Assembly (NCBI GenBank): GCA_945873295.1
Contig: CAMCCS010000007.1
Span: forward strand, 1-34,154
Origin: an uncultured Clostridia bacterium
GTDB taxonomy: Bacteria; Bacillota; Clostridia; Oscillospirales; Oscillospiraceae
Direction: 5' to 3'
DNA: 34,154 bases
The position numbers and the translations under genes are program-made. Each line of letters starts with the position of its first letter. Position 1 is the stretch's first letter. Shown here one piece after another: positions 15,285 through 23,099 of this stretch. The notes under the pieces were generated by a model. It was not told the DNA's origin and searched no databases. It worked only from the letters and a program-made list of their open reading frames with translations.

Positions 15285-16172
15285 ATGGGAGATAGGTTTC
15301 AGGGCCGGATCATTCGGTCCATCAGCGGCTTTTATGATGTAGCCACCCCCCGGGGAACCGTTACCTGCAAGGCAAGGGGAATCCTCCGTAAGGAGCGGGT
15401 CACCCCCCTTACGGGTGACCTGGCGGAAATCAGCCTGGAGGGAAACAAGGGGATGGTGGAAGCCATTCTCCCCAGAAAAAACTGCTTTATTCGTCCGGCG
15501 GTAGCCAATGTGGACGCGCTGGTGGTGTTTGCCTCCAATGTAAACCCGGTGACGGAGCCGTTCCTCATTGACCGGGTGGCAGCCATTGCCCTGAGCCAGG
15601 GGGTGGAGGTCATCCTGTGCATCAATAAGGGGGACCTGGACCCGGCGGAAGCTCTGGCGGGAATTTATACCCGGGCAGGTTTCCCGGTGATCCGCACCAG
15701 CGCTGTGACCGGCGAGGGTGTGGAGGCACTGCGGGAAAGTTTGCGGGGCCGGATCACCGCCTTTACCGGAAACTCCGGGGTAGGGAAGAGCAGTATCCTG
15801 AACCGGCTGTGCCCGTATCTGGCGCTTCCCACCGGGGAGGTGTCGGAGAAGCTGGGCCGGGGGCGGCATACCACCCGGCATGTGGAGCTGTACCAGCTGG
15901 GGGAAAATACCTATGTGGCGGATACCCCTGGTTTTTCCTCCTTTGATACGGACCGGATGGAGTGGATCCTGACAGAAAACCTGCCCCTGGCCTTCCCGGA
16001 CTTTGACCCGTTTCTGGGGCGCTGCCAGTTCCGGGACTGCACCCACCGGAAAGAACCGTGCTGCGCTGTGCGGGAGGCGGTGGCGGCGGGGAAAATTGAA
16101 AAGACCCGCTACGAAAGCTACCTGCGCCTGTATGAGCAGGCAAGCTCCCATAAGGAATGGGAAATGAAATAA
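15285..16172 (+). CDS. rsgA: Ribosome small subunit GTPase RsgA
   Basis: This is a 295-residue circularly permuted GTPase that helps mature the 30S subunit. An N-terminal OB-fold (GRIIRSISGFYDV) comes first. The G motifs then appear in permuted order: INKGD (G4), TSAVTGEG (G5), GNSGVGKSS (G1, from residue 162), and DTPGFSS (G3). A C-terminal zinc module CQFRDCTHRKEPCC follows. ATG 15285 comes immediately after the kinase stop codon. rpe and thiN, which often follow rsgA, are replaced by a redox module. Confidence 0.96.
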   Translation: MGDRFQGRIIRSISGFYDVATPRGTVTCKARGILRKERVTPLTGDLAEISLEGNKGMVEAILPRKNCFIRPAVANVDALVVFASNVNPVTEPFLIDRVAAIALSQGVEVILCINKGDLDPAEALAGIYTRAGFPVIRTSAVTGEGVEALRESLRGRITAFTGNSGVGKSSILNRLCPYLALPTGEVSEKLGRGRHTTRHVELYQLGENTYVADTPGFSSFDTDRMEWILTENLPLAFPDFDPFLGRCQFRDCTHRKEPCCAVREAVAAGKIEKTRYESYLRLYEQASSHKEWEMK

Positions 16173-16266
16173 GAAAAGCGGCGTATTCGGACAGCTTTGA
16201 CCAGTGTGTGTTGATAGTTCCGGCAAGGCCGTCTGCCGGGATGCGTTATGAAAAAGGAGTGCGTTT

Positions 16267-16863
16267 ATGAAAAGACTGGTGATTTTCCTGGTGGCCCTTG
16301 TGCTGCTGTTTGCCGGGTGTGCCCGGGAGGCGAGCCCTGGCAGTGTAACAACTGCTCCGGAAAAAAGCGGGCAAACCGATGTCTCCCAGACGACTGCGGA
16401 TACGGCTCCCTCCCAGGAGGCAACTGCCCAGGCGGGTCTTGCGGAAGCCTTTGCTCCTGATTTTACATTCACCACCACGGACCGGGATGGAAACGAATGG
16501 ACGGAAGACTGCTTTGCTGCCTGTAAGCTGACGATCCTCAATTTCTGGGAGCCCTGGTGCGGGCCCTGCGTGGGGGAGATGCCGGATCTGCAGAAGATCA
16601 GCGAAGCCTATGCTGATCAGGGCCTGCAGGTCATCGGCATCTACCAGACCCCGAACGTTGAGGATGATGTGCGGCAGGTTTTGGCTGGCGCGGGCATCAC
16701 CTATCCCATTCTGCATTACACTTCCGCCTTTGATTCCCTGCAAACCGGCTATGTTCCCACCACGGTTTTCGTGGACCAGCAGGGAAAAATTGTTGTACAG
16801 CCCTTTGCCGGGTCCATGGACTATGATGGCTGGGCGGAAATGGTGGAGGAAAACCTGAAATGA
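16267..16863 (+). CDS. TlpA-like thioredoxin-fold lipoprotein
   Basis: This is a 198-residue exported redox protein. The N-terminus MKRLVIFLVALVLLFAGC is a lipoprotein signal with a lipobox ending at Cys18. A Thr/Ser/Gln-rich linker follows, then a redoxin domain starting near APDFTFTTTDRDG. The active site is PWCGPC (Cys98, Cys101), and TTVFVDQQGKIV carries the usual beta-strand near the end; the cis-Pro position is in VPTTVF. It should act as an extracytoplasmic disulfide reductase, anchored to the outer face of the membrane. Its stop overlaps the start of the CXXC peptide gene (ATGA). Partner specificity is unknown. Confidence 0.93.
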   Translation: MKRLVIFLVALVLLFAGCAREASPGSVTTAPEKSGQTDVSQTTADTAPSQEATAQAGLAEAFAPDFTFTTTDRDGNEWTEDCFAACKLTILNFWEPWCGPCVGEMPDLQKISEAYADQGLQVIGIYQTPNVEDDVRQVLAGAGITYPILHYTSAFDSLQTGYVPTTVFVDQQGKIVVQPFAGSMDYDGWAEMVEENLK

Positions 16864-16997
16864 AACGGAATATCCCCTGTATGCTCCTGGCATCTGCCGG
16901 AGTAGTGCTTATTGGGATCGGTATTGCTCTTGGACAGCCAGGGCAGGTGTTGATGAAAGCGGTGCGGATTTGTATGGAGTGTGTGGGAATTGGATAA
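16860..16997 (+). CDS. CD1871A-family small CXXC membrane protein
   Basis: This 45-residue gene is too short for the ORF track. It has one membrane helix (MLLASAGVVLIGIGIALG) followed by a C-terminal KAVRICMECVGIG, in which Cys38 and Cys41 form the CXXC pair. The ending I-C-x-E-C-(I/V)-G-I-G is the hallmark of the CD1871A family as I remember it. It overlaps the lipoprotein stop by 4 nt (ATGA), and its own 3' end overlaps the 4Fe-4S gene, so all three are translated as a unit. GTGGAGGAAAACC upstream supplies the ribosome binding site. The function is unknown; a role as a membrane thiol relay is inference from the cysteines and neighbours. Confidence 0.85.
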   Translation: MKRNIPCMLLASAGVVLIGIGIALGQPGQVLMKAVRICMECVGIG

Positions 16998-17844
16998 GAG
17001 ACGGTTTTCCATTCAGGCGGTTTCCGCCCTCCTTCACAATGCCAATCTGAAAGGCTTCCTTACCGGAAAAATTTATCAGGGCGCCGGGAAAAATATATGC
17101 GTCCCAGGGCTTAACTGCTATTCCTGTCCCGGCGCCGTGGGTGCCTGCCCCATTGGAAGCCTGCAGGGCTTTCTGTCTGGGCTCAAGTTCCGGTTCCCTT
17201 ATTATGTCCTGGGCTTTCTCATTTTCTTCGGCGCTTTGCTGGGCAGGGCCGTCTGCGGCTTTTTGTGCCCCTTTGGCTTCTTTCAGGAGCTGCTCCATAA
17301 GATTCCCTTTCCCATAAAGAAAAACAGTTTTGCCGGAGACCGGCAGCTGCGGTGGGTGAAATATGCCGTGCTGCTTCTGATGGTCGTTATCCTCCCTCTG
17401 TGCTTCGCGCTGACCCCTTTCTTCTGCAAGTACCTCTGTCCTGCCGGAACCCTTTCGGGTATTCTCCTCGCGGTACACGACAGCATGCTCCGGGCACAGC
17501 TGGGCGGGATCTTCCTTTGGAAGGCTTTTGTGCTGGCGGTGGTTATTGTGGGCTGTCTGATTGTTTTTCGTCCGTTCTGCAAGTACCTGTGCCCACTGGG
17601 GGCCATCTACGGCTTTTTTAACCGAATCGCTCTGTACCGGATGGACCTGGACGCCGACAGGTGCGTATCCTGCGGCAAGTGTAAAAAAGTATGCCAAATG
17701 GGGGTGGACCCGGTGAGGGAATGCAACAGCGCCGAGTGCATCCGTTGCGGCGACTGCGTAAGGAATTGTCCCGTCAATGCCATCCATATGGGCATCAAAT
17801 ACGGGCAGGCAAAAAAACACAGCGAAAAAACCACCGCATTATAG
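16990..17844 (+). CDS. NapH-like polytopic 4Fe-4S binding membrane protein
   Basis: This is a protein of about 284 residues with several membrane helices and cysteine-rich CxxxCP motifs (CGFLCPFG, CKYLCPAG, CKYLCPLG, plus NCYSCPG and GACPIG). It ends in a two-cluster ferredoxin domain: CVSCGKCKKVCQMGVDP and CIRCGDCVRNCPVNA. This resembles the NapH/NosR/CcoG electron-transfer superfamily. I prefer TTG 16990 (LDKRRF...) because GGAG at 16976-16979 lies 10 nt upstream; the track's GTG 16981 leaves no room for a ribosome binding site but is not excluded. It probably passes electrons from cytoplasmic donors across the membrane to the CXXC peptide and the TlpA-like lipoprotein. Confidence 0.88.
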   Translation: MDKRRFSIQAVSALLHNANLKGFLTGKIYQGAGKNICVPGLNCYSCPGAVGACPIGSLQGFLSGLKFRFPYYVLGFLIFFGALLGRAVCGFLCPFGFFQELLHKIPFPIKKNSFAGDRQLRWVKYAVLLLMVVILPLCFALTPFFCKYLCPAGTLSGILLAVHDSMLRAQLGGIFLWKAFVLAVVIVGCLIVFRPFCKYLCPLGAIYGFFNRIALYRMDLDADRCVSCGKCKKVCQMGVDPVRECNSAECIRCGDCVRNCPVNAIHMGIKYGQAKKHSEKTTAL

Positions 17845-17874
17845 AAGCCGGGAATTTTCCCGGCTTTCTTTTTT
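17845..17874 (+). terminator. Intrinsic terminator of the redox module
   Basis: AAGCCGGG (17845-17852) pairs with CCCGGCTT (17859-17866), followed by TCTTTTTT. The stem starts right after the 4Fe-4S gene stop, separating the redox module from the ribosomal operon. Confidence 0.88.
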
Positions 17875-17925
17875 GAAGGCTGTTTTTATTCTGGAACGGA
17901 AAGAAGAAATTCTCCGCTTTTCACG

Positions 17926-17942
17926 AAAATCATGATGATTTT
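17926..17942. promoter_or_regulatory. 17-bp perfect palindrome upstream of the S10 promoter
   Basis: AAAATCAT-G-ATGATTTT is perfectly symmetrical and lies 25 nt upstream of the -35 box inside an A/T-rich stretch. It could be an operator, or part of an UP element for the alpha subunit C-terminal domain. No known binding factor is recognised. Confidence 0.4.
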
Positions 17943-17966
17943 TTGTGATTTTTTCTGAATTTCTCC

Positions 17967-17995
17967 TTGACAAATGGACACAAAGGTGGTAAGAT
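17967..17995 (+). promoter_or_regulatory. Promoter of the S10-spc-alpha operon
   Basis: A consensus TTGACA (17967-17972), a 17-nt spacer and TAAGAT (17990-17995), preceded by an A/T-rich UP-like tract. Transcription should begin near 18002, leaving a leader of about 270 nt before rpsJ. The 70-aa track ORF starting at 17974 begins inside the promoter and is not a gene. Confidence 0.85.
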
Positions 17996-18001
17996 ATTCG
18001 A

Positions 18002-18272
18002 GCGTGCGCAGGAGAAAACTGCGCTATGCAAATGCGATGATGCGGGAGATTGCGTCTTATGGCGGTAACTTCCGCGGAGTATGTCCGGTCATCGGGCGGC
18101 TGAACGGCTTCTGTCGGCGCTGGTGTATATCGCCAGGCGGGAAGAATGGTCGGCGCATGTCGGCTATTTTTCTTGCCCCGGAGTGATACACGCGGCGGCG
18201 CGGATAGAACCGCTCGACCGTACCCAGCCATCCCAAGCAAACTGAGTACGTTTTTCAAGGAGGAAAACAAAC
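18002..18272 (+). promoter_or_regulatory. Long structured 5' leader of the S10 operon
   Basis: The leader has no credible ORF. It starts with a tight hairpin GCGCAG-gagaaaa-CTGCGC (18006-18024), useful for mRNA stability. Further on lie CUGGUG/CGCCAG (18120-18136), GCGG/CCGC pairs, and repeats of GTCGGC(GC) at 18113, 18149 and 18159. A T-rich ATTTTTC at about 18166-18172 follows the last copy but has no clean stem before it. A role in r-protein feedback or attenuation is inference; no known leader family is recognised. Confidence 0.5.
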
Positions 18273-18584
18273 ATGGCAAACCAGCAAATGATCCGTATCC
18301 GGCTGAAGGCTTATGACCATCAGCTCATCGACTCCAGCGCAGCCAAGATCGTGGAGACCGCCAAGCGCAACGGCGCCCAGGTTTCCGGCCCCATCCCCCT
18401 CCCCACCAAGAAGGAGATCGTCACCATCCTCCGCTCCCCCCACGTCAACAAGGACAGCCGGGAGCAGTTTGAGCGCAGAACCCACAAGAGACTGATCGAT
18501 ATCCTCAACCCCAGCCAGAAGACCATCGAGGCTCTGATGAGCCTGGACCTCCCCGCCGGCGTTGAGATTGAGATAAAGCTGTAA
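18273..18584 (+). CDS. rpsJ: Ribosomal protein uS10
   Basis: This is a 103-residue 30S head protein, also NusE in antitermination complexes. It matches the family from [16 protein letters not shown] through [35 protein letters not shown] to VEIEIKL, at normal length. It is the first gene of the S10 operon, with AAGGAGG before ATG 18273, and is separated from rplC by an unusually long 115-nt gap. Confidence 0.98.
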   Translation: MANQQMIRIRLKAYDHQLIDSSAAKIVETAKRNGAQVSGPIPLPTKKEIVTILRSPHVNKDSREQFERRTHKRLIDILNPSQKTIEALMSLDLPAGVEIEIKL

Positions 18585-18598
18585 TCGCGTAAGCGAAA

Positions 18599-18665
18599 AC
18601 AGCTGCCCGCACTGTCTGGCATCGGGCGGACGGGTCAAGTTGGCGGACCGTCCCAATGCGGCTGT
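18599..18665 (+). promoter_or_regulatory. Three-way-junction-like RNA between rpsJ and rplC
   Basis: ACAGC (18599-18603) pairs with GCTGT (18661-18665), enclosing two helices: GCCCG/CGGGC (18605-18627) and GGACGG/CCGTCC (18628-18653). Neighbouring genes in this cluster are normally 10-20 nt apart, so the 115-nt gap probably has a function. There is no U tract, which argues against a terminator. Confidence 0.5.
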
Positions 18666-18699
18666 CAACCAATAACCTATTAAAAAGGAGAAACCAATC

Positions 18700-19419
18700 A
18701 TGCAGAAAGCAATCATCGGCAAAAAAGTGGGCATGACCCAGATCTTCGATGAGAGCGGCAAAGTGATCCCTGTGACCGTCGTGGAAGCAGGTCCCTGCGT
18801 CGTGACCCAGAAGAAGACTGTGGAGACGGACGGCTACACCGCCGTTCAGCTCGGCTTCGGCGACGTGAAGGAGTCCAAGCTGTCCAAGCCCGAGGCAGGC
18901 CACCTGAAGAAGGCTGGCGTTGCCCCCAAGAAGTACCTGAAGGAGTTCAAGCTGGAGAAGGCCGCCGAAATGAACGTCGGCGATGTCGTGAAGGCTGACA
19001 CCTTCGCCGCCGGCGACAAGATCGATGTCACCGGTATCAGCAAGGGCCATGGCTACCAGGGCGTTGTGAAGCGCTATGGTGCCGGCCGTACCCCCATGAC
19101 CCACGGCGGCGGCCCTGTCCACCGTCATGCCGGTTCCATGGGCGCTTCCTCTCACCAGTCCCGGATCTTCCCCGGTAAGATCGGCGCAGGCCAGATGGGC
19201 TGCGAGCAGGTCACCATCGAGAACCTGGATGTGGTCAAGGTGGATGCGGAGCTCAATATGCTGGTCATCCGCGGCGCCATCCCCGGCCCCAAGGGCGGAC
19301 TGGTTTATATCCGCAACACTGTGAAGAACAACAAGATTAAGCAGGCTGGTGCTGACATCAGCAAGAACCCGCAGAAGGCTTCCGGCAGAAACCCCCAGAA
19401 GGCTTCCGCAAGAGGCTAA
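18700..19419 (+). CDS. rplC: Ribosomal protein uL3
   Basis: This is a 239-residue early-assembly 50S protein, starting [19 protein letters not shown]. It has the central loop [31 protein letters not shown], which reaches the peptidyl transferase centre, and [16 protein letters not shown]. The usual family length is about 210; here a 25-30 residue basic tail ends in a tandem peptide repeat [16 protein letters not shown] encoded by two 24-nt DNA repeats (19366-19413). AAAAGGAG precedes ATG 18700. Confidence 0.98.
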   Translation: MQKAIIGKKVGMTQIFDESGKVIPVTVVEAGPCVVTQKKTVETDGYTAVQLGFGDVKESKLSKPEAGHLKKAGVAPKKYLKEFKLEKAAEMNVGDVVKADTFAAGDKIDVTGISKGHGYQGVVKRYGAGRTPMTHGGGPVHRHAGSMGASSHQSRIFPGKIGAGQMGCEQVTIENLDVVKVDAELNMLVIRGAIPGPKGGLVYIRNTVKNNKIKQAGADISKNPQKASGRNPQKASARG

Positions 19420-19438
19420 GGAAAGGAGATCTTAAATC

Positions 19439-20059
19439 ATGCTTACTAAGGTTTTTAACATGGCTGGCGAGCAGGTTGGCGAGATCGAGCTCTCCGAAGC
19501 TGTGTTCGGCATCACCCCCAATCAGGCTGTGGTCCATGAGGCTGTCAAGCATCATCTGGCCGCTTGCCGTCAGGGCACCCAGAGCGCTCTGACCCGGGCT
19601 GAGGTTTCCGGCGGCGGCCGGAAGCCCTGGCGTCAGAAGGGCACCGGCCGGGCCCGCCAGGGCAGCACCCGTGCTCCCCAGTGGACCCACGGCGGCATCG
19701 TGTTTGCTCCCAAGCCCCGGGATTACACCTACTCCATGAACAAGAAGGCCAAGCGGCTCGCTCTGAAGAGCGTGCTCAGCGCCAAGGCTGCCGAGGAGAA
19801 TGTGGTTGTCATTGACGCCATCACCATGGCCGCCCCCAAGACCAAAGAGTTCGCCGCGTTCCTGAAGGCTGTCGGCTGCACCGGCAAGACCCTGGTGGTC
19901 ACCGCTGCTCCCGACCAGAATGTGGTCCGCTCCGGCCGCAACATTGCCGGCTGCGAGGTCACCTTCGCGGGTCTGCTGAACACCTACGACGTGGCCAACG
20001 CCGACAAGCTGGTGGTCGATCAGGCTGCCCTGGCCCGGATCGAGGAGGTATTTGCGTAA
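19439..20059 (+). CDS. rplD: Ribosomal protein uL4
   Basis: This is a 206-residue 50S protein lining the exit tunnel. The long loop is [40 protein letters not shown], and the C-terminal domain ends [14 protein letters not shown]. In some bacteria L4 also represses its own operon through the leader, which is relevant to the structured regions upstream. Its stop overlaps the rplW start (TAATG). Confidence 0.98.
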   Translation: MLTKVFNMAGEQVGEIELSEAVFGITPNQAVVHEAVKHHLAACRQGTQSALTRAEVSGGGRKPWRQKGTGRARQGSTRAPQWTHGGIVFAPKPRDYTYSMNKKAKRLALKSVLSAKAAEENVVVIDAITMAAPKTKEFAAFLKAVGCTGKTLVVTAAPDQNVVRSGRNIAGCEVTFAGLLNTYDVANADKLVVDQAALARIEEVFA

Positions 20060-20355
20060 TGAAGAATGTGTATGACATCATCCGCCGTCCGGTGATCACC
20101 GAGCAGTCCATGGAAGGCGTTGCCGACAAGAAGTACGTCTTCATGGTGGATGTGGATTCCAACAAGACTGAGATCAAGGCTGCCGTGGAGGCTATCTTCG
20201 GCGTCAAGGTTGCCAAGGTCAACACCATCCGGATGCAGGGTAAGCTGAAGCGCACCGGCGCTTATCCCCAGGGCCACCGTGCCGCCTACAAGAAGGCCGT
20301 CGTCACCCTGACTCCCGATTCCAAGACCATCGAGTTCTTCGAGGGCATGGTCTAA
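20059..20355 (+). CDS. rplW: Ribosomal protein uL23
   Basis: This is a 98-residue 50S protein at the tunnel exit, the docking site for trigger factor and SRP. It has the family start [42 protein letters not shown] and the tail [15 protein letters not shown]. Normal length. ATG 20059 shares its A with the rplD stop codon, so translation is coupled. Confidence 0.98.
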   Translation: MKNVYDIIRRPVITEQSMEGVADKKYVFMVDVDSNKTEIKAAVEAIFGVKVAKVNTIRMQGKLKRTGAYPQGHRAAYKKAVVTLTPDSKTIEFFEGMV

Positions 20356-20384
20356 ACCAATCTCAATAAAGGAGAGAAACGCTA

Positions 20385-21221
20385 ATGGCTATCAAAACTT
20401 TCAAGCCTTACACCCCGTCCCGCAGAAACATGACTGTTTCCGGCTTCGACGGCGTGGACAAGAAGGCAAAACCTGAGCGTAGCCTGGTTGAGACCCTCAA
20501 GAAGAACGCAGGTCGCAACAGCTATGGTCATATCACCGTCCGCCACCGCGGCGGCGGCAACAAGCGCAAGTACCGCGTTATCGATTTCAAGCGGCTGAAG
20601 ACCGAGATGCCCGCCACCGTGCAGCGCATCGAGTACGACCCCAACCGGTCCGCCTTCATTGCCCTCATCAAGTATGAGGACGGCACCCTGAGCTACATCC
20701 TGGCTCCCTACGGCCTGAAGGCCGGCGATGTGGTTGTGGCTTCCGCCAACGCCGACATCAAGCCCGGCAACTGCCTGCCCATCGCCAACATCCCCGTGGG
20801 TACTGTGATCCACAATGTGGAGCTGCAGCCCGGCCACGGCGCCCAGCTGGTTCGCTCCGCCGGTGCCGCTGCCCAGCTGATGGCTAAGGAAGGCGAGCTG
20901 GCCCAGATCCGTCTGCCCTCCGGTGAAGTCCGTTACGTCCGGATGAACTGCACCGCCTGCATCGGTCAGGTGGGCAACCTGGACCACGAGAACGTCCACA
21001 TCGGCAAGGCCGGCCGGACCCGCCACATGGGTGTCCGTCCCACCGTCCGCGGCTCCGTCATGAACCCCAATGACCATCCCCACGGCGGCGGCGAGGGCCG
21101 CGCGCCCGTTGGCCGTCCCGGCCCTGTGACCCCCTGGGGCAAGCCCGCTCTGGGTTACAAGACCCGCAAGACGAAGAACCGTACCAATAAGTTCATCGTC
21201 AAGCGCAGAAACAGCAAGTAA
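20385..21221 (+). CDS. rplB: Ribosomal protein uL2
   Basis: This is a 278-residue 50S protein needed for subunit joining and peptidyl transfer. It has the N-terminal [16 protein letters not shown], the core [19 protein letters not shown], and the conserved C-terminal [30 protein letters not shown] with its functional His. Normal length. AAAGGAGAG precedes ATG 20385. Confidence 0.98.
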   Translation: MAIKTFKPYTPSRRNMTVSGFDGVDKKAKPERSLVETLKKNAGRNSYGHITVRHRGGGNKRKYRVIDFKRLKTEMPATVQRIEYDPNRSAFIALIKYEDGTLSYILAPYGLKAGDVVVASANADIKPGNCLPIANIPVGTVIHNVELQPGHGAQLVRSAGAAAQLMAKEGELAQIRLPSGEVRYVRMNCTACIGQVGNLDHENVHIGKAGRTRHMGVRPTVRGSVMNPNDHPHGGGEGRAPVGRPGPVTPWGKPALGYKTRKTKNRTNKFIVKRRNSK

Positions 21222-21233
21222 GGAGGAAATGAA

Positions 21234-21512
21234 ATGAGCAGAAGCGTCAAAAAGGGCCCTTTCGTAGCTCCCGAGCTGTATAAGCGCGTTGAGGAGCTGA
21301 ACAAGGCCGGTGAAAAGAAGGTTCTGAAGACCTGGTCCAGAGCCTCCACCATTTTCCCCTCCTTTGTCGGTCACACCATCGCTGTCCACGACGGCCGCAA
21401 GCATGTTCCCGTCTATATCACCGAGGATATGGTGGGTCATAAGCTGGGCGAGTTCGTGCCTACCAGAACCTTCCGGGGCCACTCTGGCAGCAAGACCGCC
21501 AACGCGAAATAA
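21234..21512 (+). CDS. rpsS: Ribosomal protein uS19
   Basis: This is a 92-residue 30S head protein contacting S13 and A-site tRNA. It has [49 protein letters not shown] and the basic tail FRGHSG. Normal length. AAGGAGG precedes ATG 21234, 12 nt after rplB. Confidence 0.98.
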   Translation: MSRSVKKGPFVAPELYKRVEELNKAGEKKVLKTWSRASTIFPSFVGHTIAVHDGRKHVPVYITEDMVGHKLGEFVPTRTFRGHSGSKTANAK

Positions 21513-21524
21513 GGAGGTACGAAA

Positions 21525-21860
21525 ATGGAAGCATTTGCACACGTTAAGTACGTCCGGATGTCCCCCCGTAAGGTTAAGCTGGTCTGCGACATGATCCGCG
21601 GCAAGGATGTGAAGACTGCCGCCGCGTATCTGAGCCAGACCTCCAAGGCCGCCTGCGAGCCCATGGCCAAGCTCCTCAAGAGCGCCGTGGCCAACGCCGA
21701 GCACAACCACGAGATGAACGCGGACAACCTGTTCGTGTCCACCGCGGTGGCCAACCCCGGCCCCATCCTGAAGCGTGGCCGCATCGCGTCCCGCCGCGGA
21801 TTTGTTCGGATCAATAAGAGAACCACTCACATCACCATCGGTGTGAGCGAGAAGGCTTAA
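21525..21860 (+). CDS. rplV: Ribosomal protein uL22
   Basis: This is a 111-residue 50S protein whose beta hairpin forms part of the exit tunnel. It has [23 protein letters not shown], the alpha core with [19 protein letters not shown], and the hairpin [22 protein letters not shown]. Normal length, with AAGGAGG upstream. Confidence 0.98.
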   Translation: MEAFAHVKYVRMSPRKVKLVCDMIRGKDVKTAAAYLSQTSKAACEPMAKLLKSAVANAEHNHEMNADNLFVSTAVANPGPILKRGRIASRRGFVRINKRTTHITIGVSEKA

Positions 21861-21873
21861 GCAGGAGGTAGCT

Positions 21874-22668
21874 ATGGGACAGAAAGTCAATCCCCATGGA
21901 CTGCGGGTCGGCGTCATCAAGGACTGGGATTCTCACTGGTACGCCCGTGAGGACAAGGTCGGCGATCTGGTCGTCGAAGATTACAACGTCCGGAAGTATC
22001 TGAAGAATAAACTGTACGCCGCCGGCGTGGCAAAGATCGAGATCGAGCGCTCCAACGGCAAGGTCAAGATCAACATCCACTGCTCCCGTCCCGGCGTCGT
22101 CATCGGCAAGGCCGGCGCGGAGATCGAGAATCTGCGCAAGGACATGGAAGCCCGTCTGGGCAAGAGCGTGAACCTGAACATCGTTGAGGTCCGCTCTCCT
22201 GACCTGAACGCCCAGCTGGTTGCCGAGAACATCGCCCAGCAGCTGGAGAAGCGTATCTCCTTCCGCCGGGCCATGAAGAAGGCCATGCAGCAGGCTACCC
22301 GCCTGGGTGCCAAGGGCATCAAGGTTTCCTGCGGCGGCCGTCTGGGCGGTGCTGAAATCGCCCGGAGCGAGAGCTATCACGAGGGCACCATTCCCCTGCA
22401 GACCATCCGTGCCGACATCGACTACGGCTTTGCTGAGGCTGCCACCACCTACGGCCGCATCGGCGTGAAGGTCTGGATCTATAAGGGCGAGGTGCTGAAC
22501 ACCACCCTGCGCGCCGCTGCTCCCGAACCCGAGAAGCGCGAGCGCCGGGACCGCCGGAATGACCGCCGCGGCGACCGCCGGGACGGAAACCGCGGTGAGC
22601 GTCGGGACTATCGCGGCGACCGCCGGAATGACCGCCCCGATAACCGCAGAGAAGGAGGAAACCGCTGA
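21874..22668 (+). CDS. rpsC: Ribosomal protein uS3 with Arg/Asp-rich C-terminal extension
   Basis: This is a 264-residue 30S protein at the mRNA entry site. It has the N-terminal [19 protein letters not shown], a KH domain with [17 protein letters not shown], and the C-terminal [14 protein letters not shown]-like domain ([17 protein letters not shown]). It is about 40 residues longer than typical: from about residue 220 the tail is almost only R, D, N, G and E ([18 protein letters not shown]...). The DNA there holds an exact 19-bp repeat 69 bp apart. The stop overlaps rplP by one base (TGATG). Confidence 0.98.
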   Translation: MGQKVNPHGLRVGVIKDWDSHWYAREDKVGDLVVEDYNVRKYLKNKLYAAGVAKIEIERSNGKVKINIHCSRPGVVIGKAGAEIENLRKDMEARLGKSVNLNIVEVRSPDLNAQLVAENIAQQLEKRISFRRAMKKAMQQATRLGAKGIKVSCGGRLGGAEIARSESYHEGTIPLQTIRADIDYGFAEAATTYGRIGVKVWIYKGEVLNTTLRAAAPEPEKRERRDRRNDRRGDRRDGNRGERRDYRGDRRNDRPDNRREGGNR

Positions 22669-23099
22669 TGCTGATGCCCAAGAGAGTCAAATACCGCAAG
22701 GTTCAGCGTGGCCGTATGACCGGCACCGCCTCCCGCGGTAATAAGGTTTCCTACGGTGATTTTGGTATCCAGGCTCTGGAGCCCGGCTGGATCACCGGAA
22801 ACCAGATCGAAGCCGCCCGTATCGCCATGACCCGTTACACCAAGCGTGGCGGTAAGGTGTGGATCAAGATCTTCCCCGACAAGCCTTATTCCAAGAAGGG
22901 CCTGGGCACCCGTATGGGTTCCGGTAAAGGCGCTCCCGAAGGCTGGGTCGCAGTTGTTAAGAATCAGAAGGTGATGTTTGAGATCGGCGGCGTGCCGGAG
23001 GATGTGGCCCGTGAGGCTCTGCGTCTGGCTCAGCACAAGCTGCCCATCAAGACCCGCATCATCGCCAAGGAAGCCGATACTGAGATTGGTGGTGAATAA
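22668..23099 (+). CDS. rplP: Ribosomal protein uL16
   Basis: This is a 143-residue 50S protein near the A-site tRNA elbow. It has [19 protein letters not shown], the loop [30 protein letters not shown] (which carries the conserved hydroxylatable-Arg region), and [15 protein letters not shown]. Normal length. AAGGAGG inside the end of rpsC drives ATG 22668. Confidence 0.98.
   Translation: MLMPKRVKYRKVQRGRMTGTASRGNKVSYGDFGIQALEPGWITGNQIEAARIAMTRYTKRGGKVWIKIFPDKPYSKKGLGTRMGSGKGAPEGWVAVVKNQKVMFEIGGVPEDVAREALRLAQHKLPIKTRIIAKEADTEIGGE

Noticed and set aside
16197-16239. TTGACC and TTGATA boxes upstream of the TlpA-like gene
   Set aside because: No -10-like sequence lies 16-18 nt downstream of either; the CCGGCA/TGCCGG hairpin there has no U tract.
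13044-16541. 1165-aa open frame on the minus strand
   Set aside because: It lies antisense to prpC, prkC, rsgA and the TlpA-like gene, all strongly supported. Long antisense frames are common in GC-rich genes that rarely use codons whose complements are stops; the translation is His/Gly/Leu-rich and resembles no family.
17974-18186. 70-aa ORF in the S10 leader
   Set aside because: It begins between the -35 and -10 boxes, so it would precede the transcript start, and the product has no recognisable features.
20382-21920. 512-aa minus-strand ORF (also 25563-27098, 27270-28994 and 23059-24351)
   Set aside because: These are shadows of ribosomal protein genes and secY with low-complexity His/Gly/Val/Asp translations and no ribosome binding sites.
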